A stretch of 64,000 nucleotides of DNA from assembly GCF_900167575.1 (NCBI RefSeq), contig NZ_FUZP01000001.1, positions 1,550,001 to 1,614,000 of the forward strand, in the 5' to 3' direction. Below the pieces are notes generated by a model. The model was not told the DNA's origin and ran no database searches. It saw only the letters and a program-made list of their open reading frames with translations. Shown here in pieces: positions 17,746 through 26,835 of the stretch. The translations under genes were made by a program, and so were the position numbers. The stretch comes from Okibacterium fritillariae. GTDB taxonomy: Bacteria; Actinomycetota; Actinomycetes; Actinomycetales; Microbacteriaceae. Position 1 is the stretch's first letter. Each line of letters starts with the position of its first letter.

Positions 17746-18164
17746 GCCACTCCTTCGTCGTCGAGGCCGACGGCGGTTCGCGCGGCAACCCCGGCATCGC
17801 CGGCAGCGGCGCGATCGTCATCGACGAGGCATCCGGCGAGATCCTCGCCGAAGAGGGCGTCTATGTGGGCATCGCCACCAATAACGTCGCCGAATACCAC
17901 GGCATGATCGCCGGGTTGAAGAAAGCCTTCGAGATCGATCCGACGGCCGTCGTGCACGTGCGCATGGACTCGAAGCTCGTGGTCGAGCAGATGTCGGGCC
18001 GCTGGAAGATCAAGCACCCCGACATGCAGAAGCTCGCGCGCGAGGCCCACGCGCTCATCGGCTCGCGCCAGGTCACGTTCGAGTGGATTCCGCGCGCCGA
18101 GAACTCGCGCGCCGACGCCATCGCCAACAAGGCCATGGACCGCAAGGTCAGCTTCGCCGAATAG
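17742..18164 (+). CDS. RNase HI-family protein
   Basis: A 140-aa stand-alone RNase H domain. The acidic catalytic residues are seen in VEADGGSRGNPG (first Asp), AEYHGMIAGL (Glu), VRMDSKLVV (Asp) and ENSRADAIAN (last Asp). It should cleave the RNA strand of RNA-DNA hybrids. In M. tuberculosis Rv2228c this domain is fused to a CobC-like phosphatase; here no phosphatase domain follows. The GTG start at 17742 (VSHSFVVEADGG) overlaps the preceding stop as GTGA. Confidence 0.92.
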   Translation: MSHSFVVEADGGSRGNPGIAGSGAIVIDEASGEILAEEGVYVGIATNNVAEYHGMIAGLKKAFEIDPTAVVHVRMDSKLVVEQMSGRWKIKHPDMQKLAREAHALIGSRQVTFEWIPRAENSRADAIANKAMDRKVSFAE

Positions 18165-18171
18165 CTCTCGA

Positions 18172-18177
18172 TAGACT
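18172..18177 (+). promoter_or_regulatory. candidate -10 element for RNase P RNA
   Basis: TAGACT lies 6 nt upstream of the inferred RNA 5' end at 18184. No good -35 is visible at the usual spacing. Confidence 0.3.
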
Positions 18178-18183
18178 GGGGGC

Positions 18184-18555
18184 GAACGGGCCGGCTAGAC
18201 GGTCGCGTCATCCGCCTTCGGGTGTGATGCCGAGGAACGTCCGGGCTCCGCAGAGCAGGATGGTGGGTAACACCCACCCGGGGCAACCCGCGAGACAGTG
18301 CCACAGAAAGTAGACCGCCGCCGGGCAACCGGCGGTAAGGGTGAAACGGTGGTGTAAGAGACCACCAGAGGCCAGGGTGACCTGGTCGGCTCGGTAAACC
18401 TCGTCCGGAGCAAGGTCAGACAGAACACCATGGGGCTGCTCGTCCCGTGTTCGGGTAGACCGCTAGAGGGCTGCGGCAACGTAGTCCCGAGAGAGATGGC
18501 CGTCACGGTCGCGCAAGCGGCCGACAGAACCCGGCGTATCGGCCGACCCGTTCAC
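18184..18555 (+). ncRNA. rnpB: RNase P RNA (class A)
   Basis: Catalytic RNA that trims tRNA 5' leaders. Conserved region I, GAGGAACGTCCGGGCTCC, is at about 18231. ACAGAAAGTAGACCGCC, GTAAGGGTGAAACGGTG and TAAGAGACCACCA follow in order. The 3' conserved region ACAGAACCCGGCGTATC is near the end. The ends are set by helix P1: GAACGGGCCGG at 18184 pairs with CCGACCCGTTC ending at 18553. Exact ends could be off by a few bases. An RNase HI-like gene lies just upstream. Confidence 0.95.
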
Positions 18556-18600
18556 CTTCTTTGCCGCCTCGGAGCGGCAACATCCGCGCAGCGGGAACGA

Positions 18601-18642
18601 CGATGCGGCGGCTCATGATCGAGCCGCCGCATCGTTCTTTTA
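18601..18642. terminator. strong hairpin terminator after rnpB, shared with ppgK
   Basis: CGATGCGGCGGCTC and GAGCCGCCGCATCG form a perfect 14-bp stem around ATGATC, followed by TTCTTTTAA. It lies between convergent rnpB and ppgK. Confidence 0.9.
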
Positions 18643-18667
18643 ACACTCTCGCCGGATGCGAGCCGCC

Positions 18668-19591
18668 TTACTTCTTGGCGGCGCCCGAGTCGGCCATCTT
18701 CTCGCCCGACGCACCATCGCTGTCGGACGTGGCACCGGCGCCCGCAGAAGTGCTGCCCACGTGCGCGGCCGCATCGCCGTGCACGGCCAGCGCGGCGGCG
18801 CCCAGGATGCCCGCGTTGTTGCGGTGACGCGCCGGAACGATGGGCGTGTTCAGGCTGAGCAGCGGCAGGAACTTCTCGTGGTGCTTCGACACGCCGCCGC
18901 CGACGATGAACAGGTCGGGGGAGAAGAGGAACTCGAGCTTGTCGTAGTACTTCTGCAGGCGCTTGGCCCAGTGTTCCCAGGAGAGGTCGTCGCGCTCCTT
19001 GGCGCCGTACGAGGCCTTCGACTCGGCGTCGTGGCCGTCGATCTCGAGGTGGCCGAGCTCGGCGTTCGGAATGAGCACGCCGTTGAAGATGAGCGCGCCT
19101 CCGATGCCGGTGCCGAGCGTCGTCATGATCGTGAGACCCTCTTGGTCTTTCGCGGCACCGAATGCGGATTCGGCGTAGCCCGCCGCATCCGCGTCGTTGA
19201 CGAACGTGATCTCGCGGCCCAGCGCGTCTTCGAACTGCTTCTCGGCGTCGAGGCCGATCCACTTCTTCGACACGTTGGCGGCCGACAGCGTCTTGCCGTG
19301 CTTCACGATGGCGGGGAAGCAGACGCCCACCGGTGTGTCGGCCGACGGCGGGTCGAGCTGTTTGAGCAGGTCGACGGTCGTCTGCAGGATGTCGGCGGGC
19401 TTGCCACCGTCGGGCGTGGGCACCTTGATGCGGTCGGTGAGCAGCTCGCCCGACGCCAGATCGATGATCGCGCCCTTGATGCCCGTACCGCCGATGTCGA
19501 TGCCGATCGCGGTCTTGGTGGAGGCCGACGAGACGTCGGTGTCGGATGCGGTCTGAGCGGGAATCGGAGTTCCGCTGGTGGTTTTCGCCAT
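18668..19591 (-). CDS. ppgK: polyphosphate glucokinase
   Basis: A 307-aa ROK-family kinase that phosphorylates glucose with polyphosphate or ATP. It has the phosphate-binding [16 protein letters not shown] (about residue 30), the catalytic segment [12 protein letters not shown] and [15 protein letters not shown]. The usual ROK zinc-binding motif is absent, as in PpgK proteins. The N-terminal 28 residues and the Ser/Ala-rich C-terminus (about 40 residues) are low-complexity. The ATG at 19591 follows AAGGTGA; a GTG three codons earlier is also possible. In M. tuberculosis ppgK lies next to sigA, so this placement differs. Confidence 0.92.
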   Translation of the reverse strand: MAKTTSGTPIPAQTASDTDVSSASTKTAIGIDIGGTGIKGAIIDLASGELLTDRIKVPTPDGGKPADILQTTVDLLKQLDPPSADTPVGVCFPAIVKHGKTLSAANVSKKWIGLDAEKQFEDALGREITFVNDADAAGYAESAFGAAKDQEGLTIMTTLGTGIGGALIFNGVLIPNAELGHLEIDGHDAESKASYGAKERDDLSWEHWAKRLQKYYDKLEFLFSPDLFIVGGGVSKHHEKFLPLLSLNTPIVPARHRNNAGILGAAALAVHGDAAAHVGSTSAGAGATSDSDGASGEKMADSGAAKK

Positions 19592-19655
19592 GACAGTCAC
19601 CTTAGAGGGGTTGCGGGTTCGAACGGGAGGGGTGGTGGCGCGCGCCGTCGCCGCG

Positions 19656-20540
19656 CTAGAAGCTCGTCTGGCCGGTGGGCAAGGTGAGGATGTCTGCCCC
19701 GCGTTCGGTCACCACGAGGGTGTGTTCGAACTGGGCGGTGATGCTCTTGTCGCGCGTCGTCACGGTCCAGTCATCCGCCCACATGTCCCACTCGTGCGTG
19801 CCGAGCGTGAGCATGGGCTCGATCGTGAAGACCATGCCCACCTCCATGACGGTGTCGAACTGCGGCGCCGAGTCGTAGTGGGGGATGATGAGGCCCGAGT
19901 GGAATGCCTCGCCCACGCCGTGGCCCGTGAAGTCGCGCACGACGCCGTAGCCGAAACGCTTGGCGTAGGACTCGATCGTGCGGCCGATGACGTTCACCTG
20001 GCGGCCGGGCGCGACGGCCTTGATGCCGCGGCGCAGCGACTCCTCGGTGCGCTCGACCAGCAGGCGCACCTCGTCGCGCGGCTCGCCGACCAGGAACGTG
20101 CGGTTGGAGTCGCCGTGCACGCCGCCGATGAAGGCCGTGATGTCGATGTTGACGATGTCGCCGTCATCCAGAACGGTGTCGTCGGGGATGCCGTGGCAGA
20201 TGACCTCGTTCACCGAACTGCACAGCGACTTCGGGTAGCCGCGATAGCCGAGCGTCGACGGATAGGCGTCGTGCTCGATGAGGTAGCGGTGCCCGATGGC
20301 GTCGAGCTGCTCGGTGGTGACGCCCGGCTTCACGTTCTCGCCCACGAGCGCGATCGCGTCGGCGGCGATGCGGCCGGCGCGGCGAATCGCCTCGATCTTC
20401 TCGGGCGGGTAGACATCCGATCCGGTGAACGGCGACGGGGCCGTCTTGCCCACATATTCGGGGCGGGGGATGCTGGCCGGCACCGGTTTGACCGCGGTGA
20501 GCTGGCCGGGAATCAGGTGTCCGTGAGAGTCCTTGGGCAT
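19656..20540 (-). CDS. map: methionine aminopeptidase type I
   Basis: A 294-aa enzyme that removes N-terminal Met from nascent proteins. The five metal ligands appear as Asp in VNIDITAF, Asp in HGDSNRTF, His in [10 protein letters not shown], Glu in FTIEPML and Glu in AQFEHTLVV. An N-terminal extension of about 40 residues carries the PxxP-like segment seen in actinobacterial MetAP1c. The ATG at 20540 ([14 protein letters not shown]) is the first within the coding region; upstream lies the divergent SPOR-like gene. Confidence 0.95.
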   Translation of the reverse strand: MPKDSHGHLIPGQLTAVKPVPASIPRPEYVGKTAPSPFTGSDVYPPEKIEAIRRAGRIAADAIALVGENVKPGVTTEQLDAIGHRYLIEHDAYPSTLGYRGYPKSLCSSVNEVICHGIPDDTVLDDGDIVNIDITAFIGGVHGDSNRTFLVGEPRDEVRLLVERTEESLRRGIKAVAPGRQVNVIGRTIESYAKRFGYGVVRDFTGHGVGEAFHSGLIIPHYDSAPQFDTVMEVGMVFTIEPMLTLGTHEWDMWADDWTVTTRDKSITAQFEHTLVVTERGADILTLPTGQTSF

Positions 20541-20614
20541 AGGATCAAGCTTAGTCCGGCGCTCAATCGGCGCGGCACAGAAGCAGAATCGGCGCGGCAC
20601 AGAAGGGGACGACG

Positions 20615-20803
20615 ATGTCAGAAGATCCGTCGAAGCAGTACTGGTACAACATGAAGACGCAGGCCGTCGAGCAGGGCTACGCCTCGCCGTCGGCCGATCG
20701 CGTGGGCCCGTTCGCCACCCAGAGCGAGGCGGCGCACGCGCTCGAGAAGTTGCGCGAGAACAGCCAGCGTTGGGCCGCCGAAGAAGCAGCCGAAGACCGC
20801 TGA
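20615..20803 (+). CDS. small SPOR-like protein
   Basis: A 62-aa protein: [17 protein letters not shown]...[19 protein letters not shown]. The [11 protein letters not shown] segment is typical of SPOR domains, which bind denuded glycan strands, and of a family of short actinobacterial proteins. It has no signal peptide or membrane anchor, so a cell-wall role is uncertain. The start ATG at 20615 follows AGGGGACGACG. It is divergent from map and 93 nt upstream of glnA2. Confidence 0.75.
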   Translation: MSEDPSKQYWYNMKTQAVEQGYASPSADRVGPFATQSEAAHALEKLRENSQRWAAEEAAEDR

Positions 20804-20896
20804 GGTTCGGCATCCGCGACGGTCGTCAGAATCCACTAGCCTGGAGTTCTTGAGGCTTGCTTCGAGACATCGGCGATCGCCCGGAAAGAGGAGTGC

Positions 20897-22234
20897 ATGG
20901 ATAAGCAGACTGACTTCGTTCTTCGGACCATCGAAGACAGAGGCATCAAGTTTGTCAGGCTCTGGTTCACCGATGTGGTGGGCACGCTCAAATCCGTGGC
21001 CATCGCGCCCGCCGAGGTCGAGGGCGCTTTCGCCGAGGGCCTCGGGTTCGACGGCTCGGCCATCGAGGGCCTCACGCGCTCCTACGAGTCCGACCTGCTG
21101 GCGCACCCCGACCCGACCACGTTCCAGATCCTCCCGTGGCGCGGCGAGATCGACCCCACCGCGCGCATGTTCTGCGACATCACGACCCCGGATGGCGTCG
21201 CCGCCGTCGCCGACCCGCGCAACGTCTTGAAGCGCACGCTCGAAAAGGCGGCCGACCGCGGCTTCACGTTCTACACGCACCCCGAGATCGAGTTCTACCT
21301 GCTGAAGTCGGCGCAGCTCGGCCCCGAGGGCCCCATCCCCGTCGACTCGGCCGGGTACTTCGACAACGTCCCCGGCGGCACGGCCCACGACTTCCGCCGC
21401 CGCTCGGTACGCATGCTCGAAGACCTCGGCATCTCGGTCGAGTTCAGCCACCACGAGGCGGGCCCCGGCCAGAACGAGATCGACCTGCGTTACGCCGACG
21501 CGCTCACCACGGCAGACAACATCATGACGTTCCGCACGGTCATCAAAGAGGTCGCCATCGAGCAGGGCGTCTACGCCACGTTCATGCCGAAGCCGCTCTC
21601 CGACCACCCGGGTTCCGGCATGCACACGCACATGTCGCTGTTCGAGGGCGACCAAAACGCGTTCTACGAGGCCGGCGCGCAGTACCAGCTGTCCAAGACG
21701 GGCCGCCAGTTCATCGCCGGTCTGCTCAAGCACGCGCCCGAGATCACGGCCGTCACGAACCAGTTCGTCAACAGCTACAAGCGGCTCTGGGGTGGAGACG
21801 AGGCCCCGAGCTTCGTGTGCTGGGGCCACAACAACCGGTCCGCGCTCATCCGCGTGCCCCTCTACAAGCCCAACAAGGGGCAGTCGTCGCGCGTCGAATA
21901 CCGCGCCATCGACTCGGCCGCCAACCCCTACCTCGCCTACTCACTCATGCTGGCCGCCGGCCTCAAGGGCATCGAGGAAGAGTACGAGCTGCCGCCCGAG
22001 GCCGAAGACAACGTGTGGAGCCTGAGCGACACCGAGCGCCGCGCCCTCGGCTACTCGTCGTTGCCCGCGAGCCTCGACCACGCCATCCAGTACATGGAGG
22101 AGTCCGAGCTCGTCGCCGAGACGCTGGGTGAGCAGGTGTTCAACTACGTGCTGCTCAACAAGCGGCGCGAATGGCAGGAGTACCGCGCGCAGGTCACGCC
22201 GTACGAGCTCGCCAAGAACATCGAAATCCTCTAA
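20897..22234 (+). CDS. glnA2: glutamine synthetase, GlnA2 type
   Basis: A 445-aa type I glutamine synthetase-like enzyme. It has the N-terminal beta-grasp FTDVVGTLKSVAI, the catalytic Asp loop GLGFDGSAIEG, the ammonium/glutamate Glu and His residues (THPEIEFYL, SGMHTHMSL) and the ATP segment NRSALIRVP. Length and the downstream glnE identify it as the GlnA2 paralogue (Rv2222c). The NLYDLPPEE adenylylation loop of GlnA1 is here YELPPEAED. Stop is 12 nt before glnE, so the two are co-transcribed. Confidence 0.93.
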   Translation: MDKQTDFVLRTIEDRGIKFVRLWFTDVVGTLKSVAIAPAEVEGAFAEGLGFDGSAIEGLTRSYESDLLAHPDPTTFQILPWRGEIDPTARMFCDITTPDGVAAVADPRNVLKRTLEKAADRGFTFYTHPEIEFYLLKSAQLGPEGPIPVDSAGYFDNVPGGTAHDFRRRSVRMLEDLGISVEFSHHEAGPGQNEIDLRYADALTTADNIMTFRTVIKEVAIEQGVYATFMPKPLSDHPGSGMHTHMSLFEGDQNAFYEAGAQYQLSKTGRQFIAGLLKHAPEITAVTNQFVNSYKRLWGGDEAPSFVCWGHNNRSALIRVPLYKPNKGQSSRVEYRAIDSAANPYLAYSLMLAAGLKGIEEEYELPPEAEDNVWSLSDTERRALGYSSLPASLDHAIQYMEESELVAETLGEQVFNYVLLNKRREWQEYRAQVTPYELAKNIEIL

Positions 22235-22246
22235 GCAGGATTCTCC

Positions 22247-25200
22247 GTGCAGCGGCAGATGGCGACTCTGACCGAATTGGCGCGCATCGGCTTTGCCGAT
22301 CTCAGCGAGTCGAGAGAGGTTCTCGACACGCTGCACGAGGTGGCCGGTGTCGAACCGCGGGAGTTCCTCGAGGACTTCCGGGTGGCCGCCGACCCCGACC
22401 AGGCGTTGCGCGCTATCGTGTCGCTCGCGCGCGTGGACGACGGGCGCACGGCCCGGTTGTTGGCCGACCCCGTGCACCGCGTCGTGTTGCTGCGGTTGGC
22501 CGGGGCGTCGCAGGGGCTCGTCGAGTTCTTCGAGCGTCATCCCGACCAGCTGGATGTCGTCACCGAGCCCGCCGATGAGTTGCCGTCGGCCGCGCAGATC
22601 GCCGACGACCTGTTGGCGACCGTGCACGAGGTCGACGGGTTCGCTTCCGCGGGCGCGGCCTCGAGCGGGCCAGCATCCCCGGCCTGGTCGGAGGACCGCC
22701 TGTGGACCGATCTGCGCATCCGCTACCGTCGCTGGCTCGTCCGCATCGCCGCCTTCGACCTCTCGGCCGCCGACGCCTCGGCCGTGCTCGACCGCGTGGC
22801 CACGCGACTGGCGGATGCCGCGGGCGCCGCGCTCGAGGCATCCCTCGCCGTCGCCCGCACCCACGTCACCATGCCCGGCGCCGGACCGGCCCGCTTCACG
22901 CGCGACGAGGTCGCCCTCACGCGCTTCGCCATCATCGGCATGGGCAAGGCGGGCGCGAACGAGCTCAACTACGTCAGCGACGTCGACGTCATCTTCGTGG
23001 CCGAGGGCGATGAGCAGGGCGGTCTCGACAACTCGAAGGCCGTCGACATCGCGACGCGACTGGCCGTGCTCACCATGCGGGGCATCTCCGAGGCCGGCTT
23101 CGAGCCGCCGCTCTGGGAGGTCGACCCGAACCTCCGCCCCGAGGGCAAGCAGGGCGCGCTCGTGCGCACCCTCGACTCGCATATCGCCTATTACGAGCGC
23201 TGGGCCAAGAGCTGGGAGTTCCAGGCGCTGTTGAAGGCGCGTCCGCTCGCCGGCGACCCCGATCTCGGGCAGCGCTACGTCGACGCCCTCTGGCCCAAGG
23301 TGTGGTCGAGCGCGTCCCGCGAGAACTTCGTCGACTCGGTGCAGCGCATGCGCGAGCGCGTGACCGACAACATCCCGTCCGACGAACTGCATTACCAGCT
23401 GAAGCTCGGGCCCGGGGGCCTGCGCGACATCGAGTTCACGGTGCAGCTGCTGCAGCTCGTGCACGGCCAGAGCGACGAGAGCGTGCACGAGCGCGGCACG
23501 ATCCGGGCGCTCGGGGCCCTGTCCGAGAGCGGCTACATCGGTCGCGTCGAGGCCGCCGGTTTCGCGCAGGACTACCGCCTCCTGCGAGTGCTCGAACACC
23601 GCCTGCAGCTCAGCCGGCTGCGTCGCACGCACCTCATGCCCCGGGATGACGCATCCCTGCGTGTTCTAGCCCGCGCCTCGGGTCTCGCCACCACCGGTCA
23701 CGCCCTCGTCACACGCTGGGAGAGCACGAAGAACGAGGTGCGCACGCTGCACGAGCGGCTGTTCTACCGCCCGCTGCTGAGCGCCGTCGCCGCCCTGCCC
23801 GAGGACGAAGTCACGCTGAGCCCCAAGCAGGCCGAGGCGCGCCTGGCAGCCATCGGGTTCCGCGACGCACGGGGTGCGCTCTCGCACATCCAGGCGCTCA
23901 CGGGCGGGGTGTCGCGCCGGGCCACGATCCAACGGCACCTTCTGCCCGTCATGCTGCGCTGGTTCGCAGACGGCGCCGACCCCGACTATGGTCTCCTCGC
24001 CTTCCGGCGGCTGTCCGAGTCCCTCGGCGGCACGCACTGGTTCCTGCGCATGCTGCGCGACTCGTCGGGTGTGGCCGAGCGTCTGACCCGCGTGCTGAGC
24101 GGATCGCGTTACATCGGCGAGCTGCTCGATCAGATCCCCGAGGCATCCGCGTGGTTGGAGGACGACCGGGAGCTCAAGCCCCGCAGCCTCACCACACTGC
24201 GCGATGAGGCATCCTCGATTCTGCGGCGCCATGCCGATGCCGAGCCCGCCGCCAAGGCCATCATGCGGATGCGTCGGCGCGAGCTCTTGCGTCTCGCGAT
24301 CTCGTCCGTGCTCGGCGTCGTCGAACTGCAGCAGCTCGGGGCCGGCCTCACCGACGTCACGACGGCTACCCTCGACGGCGTGCTCCGGGCCATCCGCCGC
24401 CGCGACGGTCTCGGACCCGACGCGCTCGAGTTCGCCGTGATCGGCATGGGACGCTACGGCGGGGGCGAGCTGGGCTTCGGCTCGGACGCCGATCTGCTCT
24501 ACGTCTTCCGTGCGACCACCGGCACCCCCGAGGCGACCACCCAGGCGGCCAACGCGATCGTCAAGGCGCTGTCGAGCCTCACCGAGGATCACCGCGTGCC
24601 GCTCGATCTCGACACCGACCTGCGGCCCGAGGGCAAGAACGGGCCCCAGGCGCGCTCGCTCGACTCCTATCGCGCCTACTACGAACGCTGGTCGCTCACG
24701 TGGGAGGCGCAGGCGCTGCTGCGGGCGCGTGGCGTTGCGGGGGACGAGCAGCTGCTCGCCGACTTCGAGACGCTGGCCGACACCGTGCGCTACCCGGCCG
24801 CGATCGCCGAACAGGCGGTGCGCGAGGTCAAACGCATCAAGGCCCGCGTCGAGAACGAGCGCCTGCCGCAGGGCGCCGACCCGACCCGCCACGTGAAACT
24901 CGGGCGCGGTTCGCTCAGCGATGTCGAGTGGTTCGTGCAGCTCATGCAGCTCGAACACGCCGCCGCCATTCCCGACCTGCGCACGACATCCACGCTGGAT
25001 GCCCTCGCCGTCGTCGCCCGCGAACACCTCGTCCCCGATGCCGACGCCGCACGCCTGCGCGAAGCCTGGCTCTTCGCCTCCCGCCTCCGCAGCAGCATGA
25101 CGCTCTGGCTCAACAAGACCACGGATGTCTTGCCGAGCGACCGGCGCCAACTCGAGGGCATCGCGCGCGTCATGGAGTACCCACCCGGCTCGGCCACGCA

Positions 25201-25300
25201 GCTCGAGCAGGACTACCTCGCGGTCACCCGCCGGGCCCGCCGCGTCTTCGAGCAGCGCTTCTACGGCCTACCCGACCGCATCCAGCCCTCGACGGCCTAG
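22247..25300 (+). CDS. glnE: bifunctional glutamine synthetase adenylyltransferase/deadenylase
   Basis: A 1017-aa enzyme that adenylylates GlnA at a conserved Tyr and also removes the AMP. Two nucleotidyltransferase modules are visible: IGMGKAGANELNYVSDVDVIFV (about residues 228-250) and IGMGRYGGGELGFGSDADLLYVF (about 730-752), each with the G-S-D-x-D core. The helical regulatory parts lie between. The GTG at 22247 starts the frame; an ATG four codons in is equally possible. It converges on glnA1, but the genes are separated by the 3.6-kb island. Confidence 0.95.
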   Translation: MQRQMATLTELARIGFADLSESREVLDTLHEVAGVEPREFLEDFRVAADPDQALRAIVSLARVDDGRTARLLADPVHRVVLLRLAGASQGLVEFFERHPDQLDVVTEPADELPSAAQIADDLLATVHEVDGFASAGAASSGPASPAWSEDRLWTDLRIRYRRWLVRIAAFDLSAADASAVLDRVATRLADAAGAALEASLAVARTHVTMPGAGPARFTRDEVALTRFAIIGMGKAGANELNYVSDVDVIFVAEGDEQGGLDNSKAVDIATRLAVLTMRGISEAGFEPPLWEVDPNLRPEGKQGALVRTLDSHIAYYERWAKSWEFQALLKARPLAGDPDLGQRYVDALWPKVWSSASRENFVDSVQRMRERVTDNIPSDELHYQLKLGPGGLRDIEFTVQLLQLVHGQSDESVHERGTIRALGALSESGYIGRVEAAGFAQDYRLLRVLEHRLQLSRLRRTHLMPRDDASLRVLARASGLATTGHALVTRWESTKNEVRTLHERLFYRPLLSAVAALPEDEVTLSPKQAEARLAAIGFRDARGALSHIQALTGGVSRRATIQRHLLPVMLRWFADGADPDYGLLAFRRLSESLGGTHWFLRMLRDSSGVAERLTRVLSGSRYIGELLDQIPEASAWLEDDRELKPRSLTTLRDEASSILRRHADAEPAAKAIMRMRRRELLRLAISSVLGVVELQQLGAGLTDVTTATLDGVLRAIRRRDGLGPDALEFAVIGMGRYGGGELGFGSDADLLYVFRATTGTPEATTQAANAIVKALSSLTEDHRVPLDLDTDLRPEGKNGPQARSLDSYRAYYERWSLTWEAQALLRARGVAGDEQLLADFETLADTVRYPAAIAEQAVREVKRIKARVENERLPQGADPTRHVKLGRGSLSDVEWFVQLMQLEHAAAIPDLRTTSTLDALAVVAREHLVPDADAARLREAWLFASRLRSSMTLWLNKTTDVLPSDRRQLEGIARVMEYPPGSATQLEQDYLAVTRRARRVFEQRFYGLPDRIQPSTA

Positions 25301-25335
25301 CGATCCTTGCCGCTGGCCGAGGCAATTCAGAAGCT

Positions 25336-25446
25336 GTGAATCCAATAGAGTTGAAGCAGCAACTCCCCGTTCGGGTTGCGCTCCCGGCACTGAATAAAGT
25401 GCACGACGGTACTTCGCGCTTAGAGGAGCATCCCAAGATCATGTGA
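25336..25446 (+). CDS. possible 36-aa leader or small protein at the island's left end
   Basis: A GTG-initiated frame of 36 codons (starts VNPIELKQQLPV, ends EEHPKIM). It stops 8 nt before the methyltransferase GTG, and the downstream ribosome-binding site overlaps its last codons. Codon choice (AAT, ATA, TTG, AAA) matches the island rather than glnE. There is only a weak AGAAG ribosome-binding site. It could be a real small gene, a translational leader, or the remnant of a truncated gene. Confidence 0.35.
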   Translation: MNPIELKQQLPVRVALPALNKVHDGTSRLEEHPKIM

Positions 25447-25454
25447 GGAGCTCC

Positions 25455-26813
25455 GTGTCGAGTCCAGCCATAAGTGCCGCATCTCTGAGGGCCCGCGCCT
25501 TCAGCATGCCGGACACCTATGGTTCTGCCGAAAAGGTCAGACTGACCGAAGAAGCTTTGGCAGCGCGTTCTCAGGTGTTCACTCCCAGCCAACTCAGTGA
25601 TTTTATGGCGAAGATGCTTGACCTCAATTCCGCAGCCGTGAAACTGCTAGACCCTGGCGCTGGCGCAGGCTCTCTGTCTGAAAGCGCAATCGCAGCGGCG
25701 GGTCGCGACGTCAGCGTCACGCTCGTCGAGCGAGACAGAATTTTCAGGTCGCACTTGGAAGACCTATTGGGTCAACACGCCGATGAGATCGCCAAAGATT
25801 CCGAAGTCGTAATTGCGGACTTTCTAGTTACGGCGGCGGCCTGGCTTCAAAGTGGACGCTCTTTCACGCATGTGATCATGAACCCCCCTTATCAGCGAAT
25901 TGGCAAAGACTCGTCTGAGAGGCACTTGCTCAAAAGAATGGGTGTCCAAACATCCAACATGTATGCCGCATTCTTATGGCTAGGTATGGACCTGCTATCT
26001 GAAGGCGGTCAACTTGTGGCGGTAGTTCCCCGGTCAATTCTGAGCGGCGCCCAATTCCGCAGTGTGCGCCAGCACCTGATGCGCGAAGGATCGCTTTACC
26101 GCCTCCACCATTTTCATAGCCGCAAGGCTGTTTTTCGAAGGGACCGGGTACAGCAGGAGGTTGTTGTCCTTGGAATGCAGAAAGGTGTGCGGCATAAGCA
26201 CGTCCGATACTCGTGGTCGGACGAACTCGATGATCTCAGCGAAGGTCACGAACTACTCCCGGCAACCAGGTTTTCAGATGGATCCGCGGACGATGTAATC
26301 GTCATACCGGCTGACGTCGGAGTTGAAACCCGAGCTTCCTCGTCCTACAGGGAAACGCTCATTCCGGAGGGTATTTCCGTCTCAGTTGGACCAGTTGTGG
26401 ATTTTCGGAACCGTGACTACATTCACGAGTCGGCAACCGGAGGCGTCCCACTTATCGGATCAGAGTTGTTCTCGAGCCGTCGCCGTCCGGCACGCAGGCT
26501 CAACGTGAACCAAGCAACGGAGCGTTTTGTGATGCCCAAAGGCCTCTATATCGCCCTTCGTAGGATTTCGCCGCCGGAAACGCGGCCCCGGCTTCAAGCA
26601 ATGATGGTCGATGCAACTAGTGCCGAATATGAAGCTGGAATCGCGTTCGAGAACCATGTGCTTTTCATCCATAGAAATCGAGAAGGTTTGAGTCTGAGCA
26701 CCTGTAGATTGTTGTTGAATTACCTCACCGCGGACGACGCTCAGCGGCAGATAGCTGAGCGCTCCGGAAGCACTCAGATCAATGTTGCTGATGTAGCCGC
26801 ATTGCGGCGGTAA
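25455..26813 (+). CDS. gamma-class N6-adenine DNA methyltransferase (Eco57I/BsuBI-like)
   Basis: A 452-aa class I SAM-dependent enzyme. Motif order is X (FTPSQL, about residue 42), I (DPGAGAGSL, 66) and IV (NPPY, 143), which defines gamma-class adenine methyltransferases. The C-terminal 200 residues, with GLYIALRRIS, IAFENHVLFI and GSTQINVADVAALRR, resemble the target-recognition part of M.BsuBI/M.PstI-type enzymes. It looks full length and active. The GTG at 25455 is chosen for AGGAG at 25446-25450; GTG 25443 or ATG 25506 are alternatives. Base composition is AT-richer than its neighbours. No recognisable restriction endonuclease follows; DUF262 and RelA/SpoT-fold genes do. Confidence 0.88.
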   Translation: MSSPAISAASLRARAFSMPDTYGSAEKVRLTEEALAARSQVFTPSQLSDFMAKMLDLNSAAVKLLDPGAGAGSLSESAIAAAGRDVSVTLVERDRIFRSHLEDLLGQHADEIAKDSEVVIADFLVTAAAWLQSGRSFTHVIMNPPYQRIGKDSSERHLLKRMGVQTSNMYAAFLWLGMDLLSEGGQLVAVVPRSILSGAQFRSVRQHLMREGSLYRLHHFHSRKAVFRRDRVQQEVVVLGMQKGVRHKHVRYSWSDELDDLSEGHELLPATRFSDGSADDVIVIPADVGVETRASSSYRETLIPEGISVSVGPVVDFRNRDYIHESATGGVPLIGSELFSSRRRPARRLNVNQATERFVMPKGLYIALRRISPPETRPRLQAMMVDATSAEYEAGIAFENHVLFIHRNREGLSLSTCRLLLNYLTADDAQRQIAERSGSTQINVADVAALRR

Positions 26814-26835
26814 AGCTCGGCGTTTAGGGGGACTT

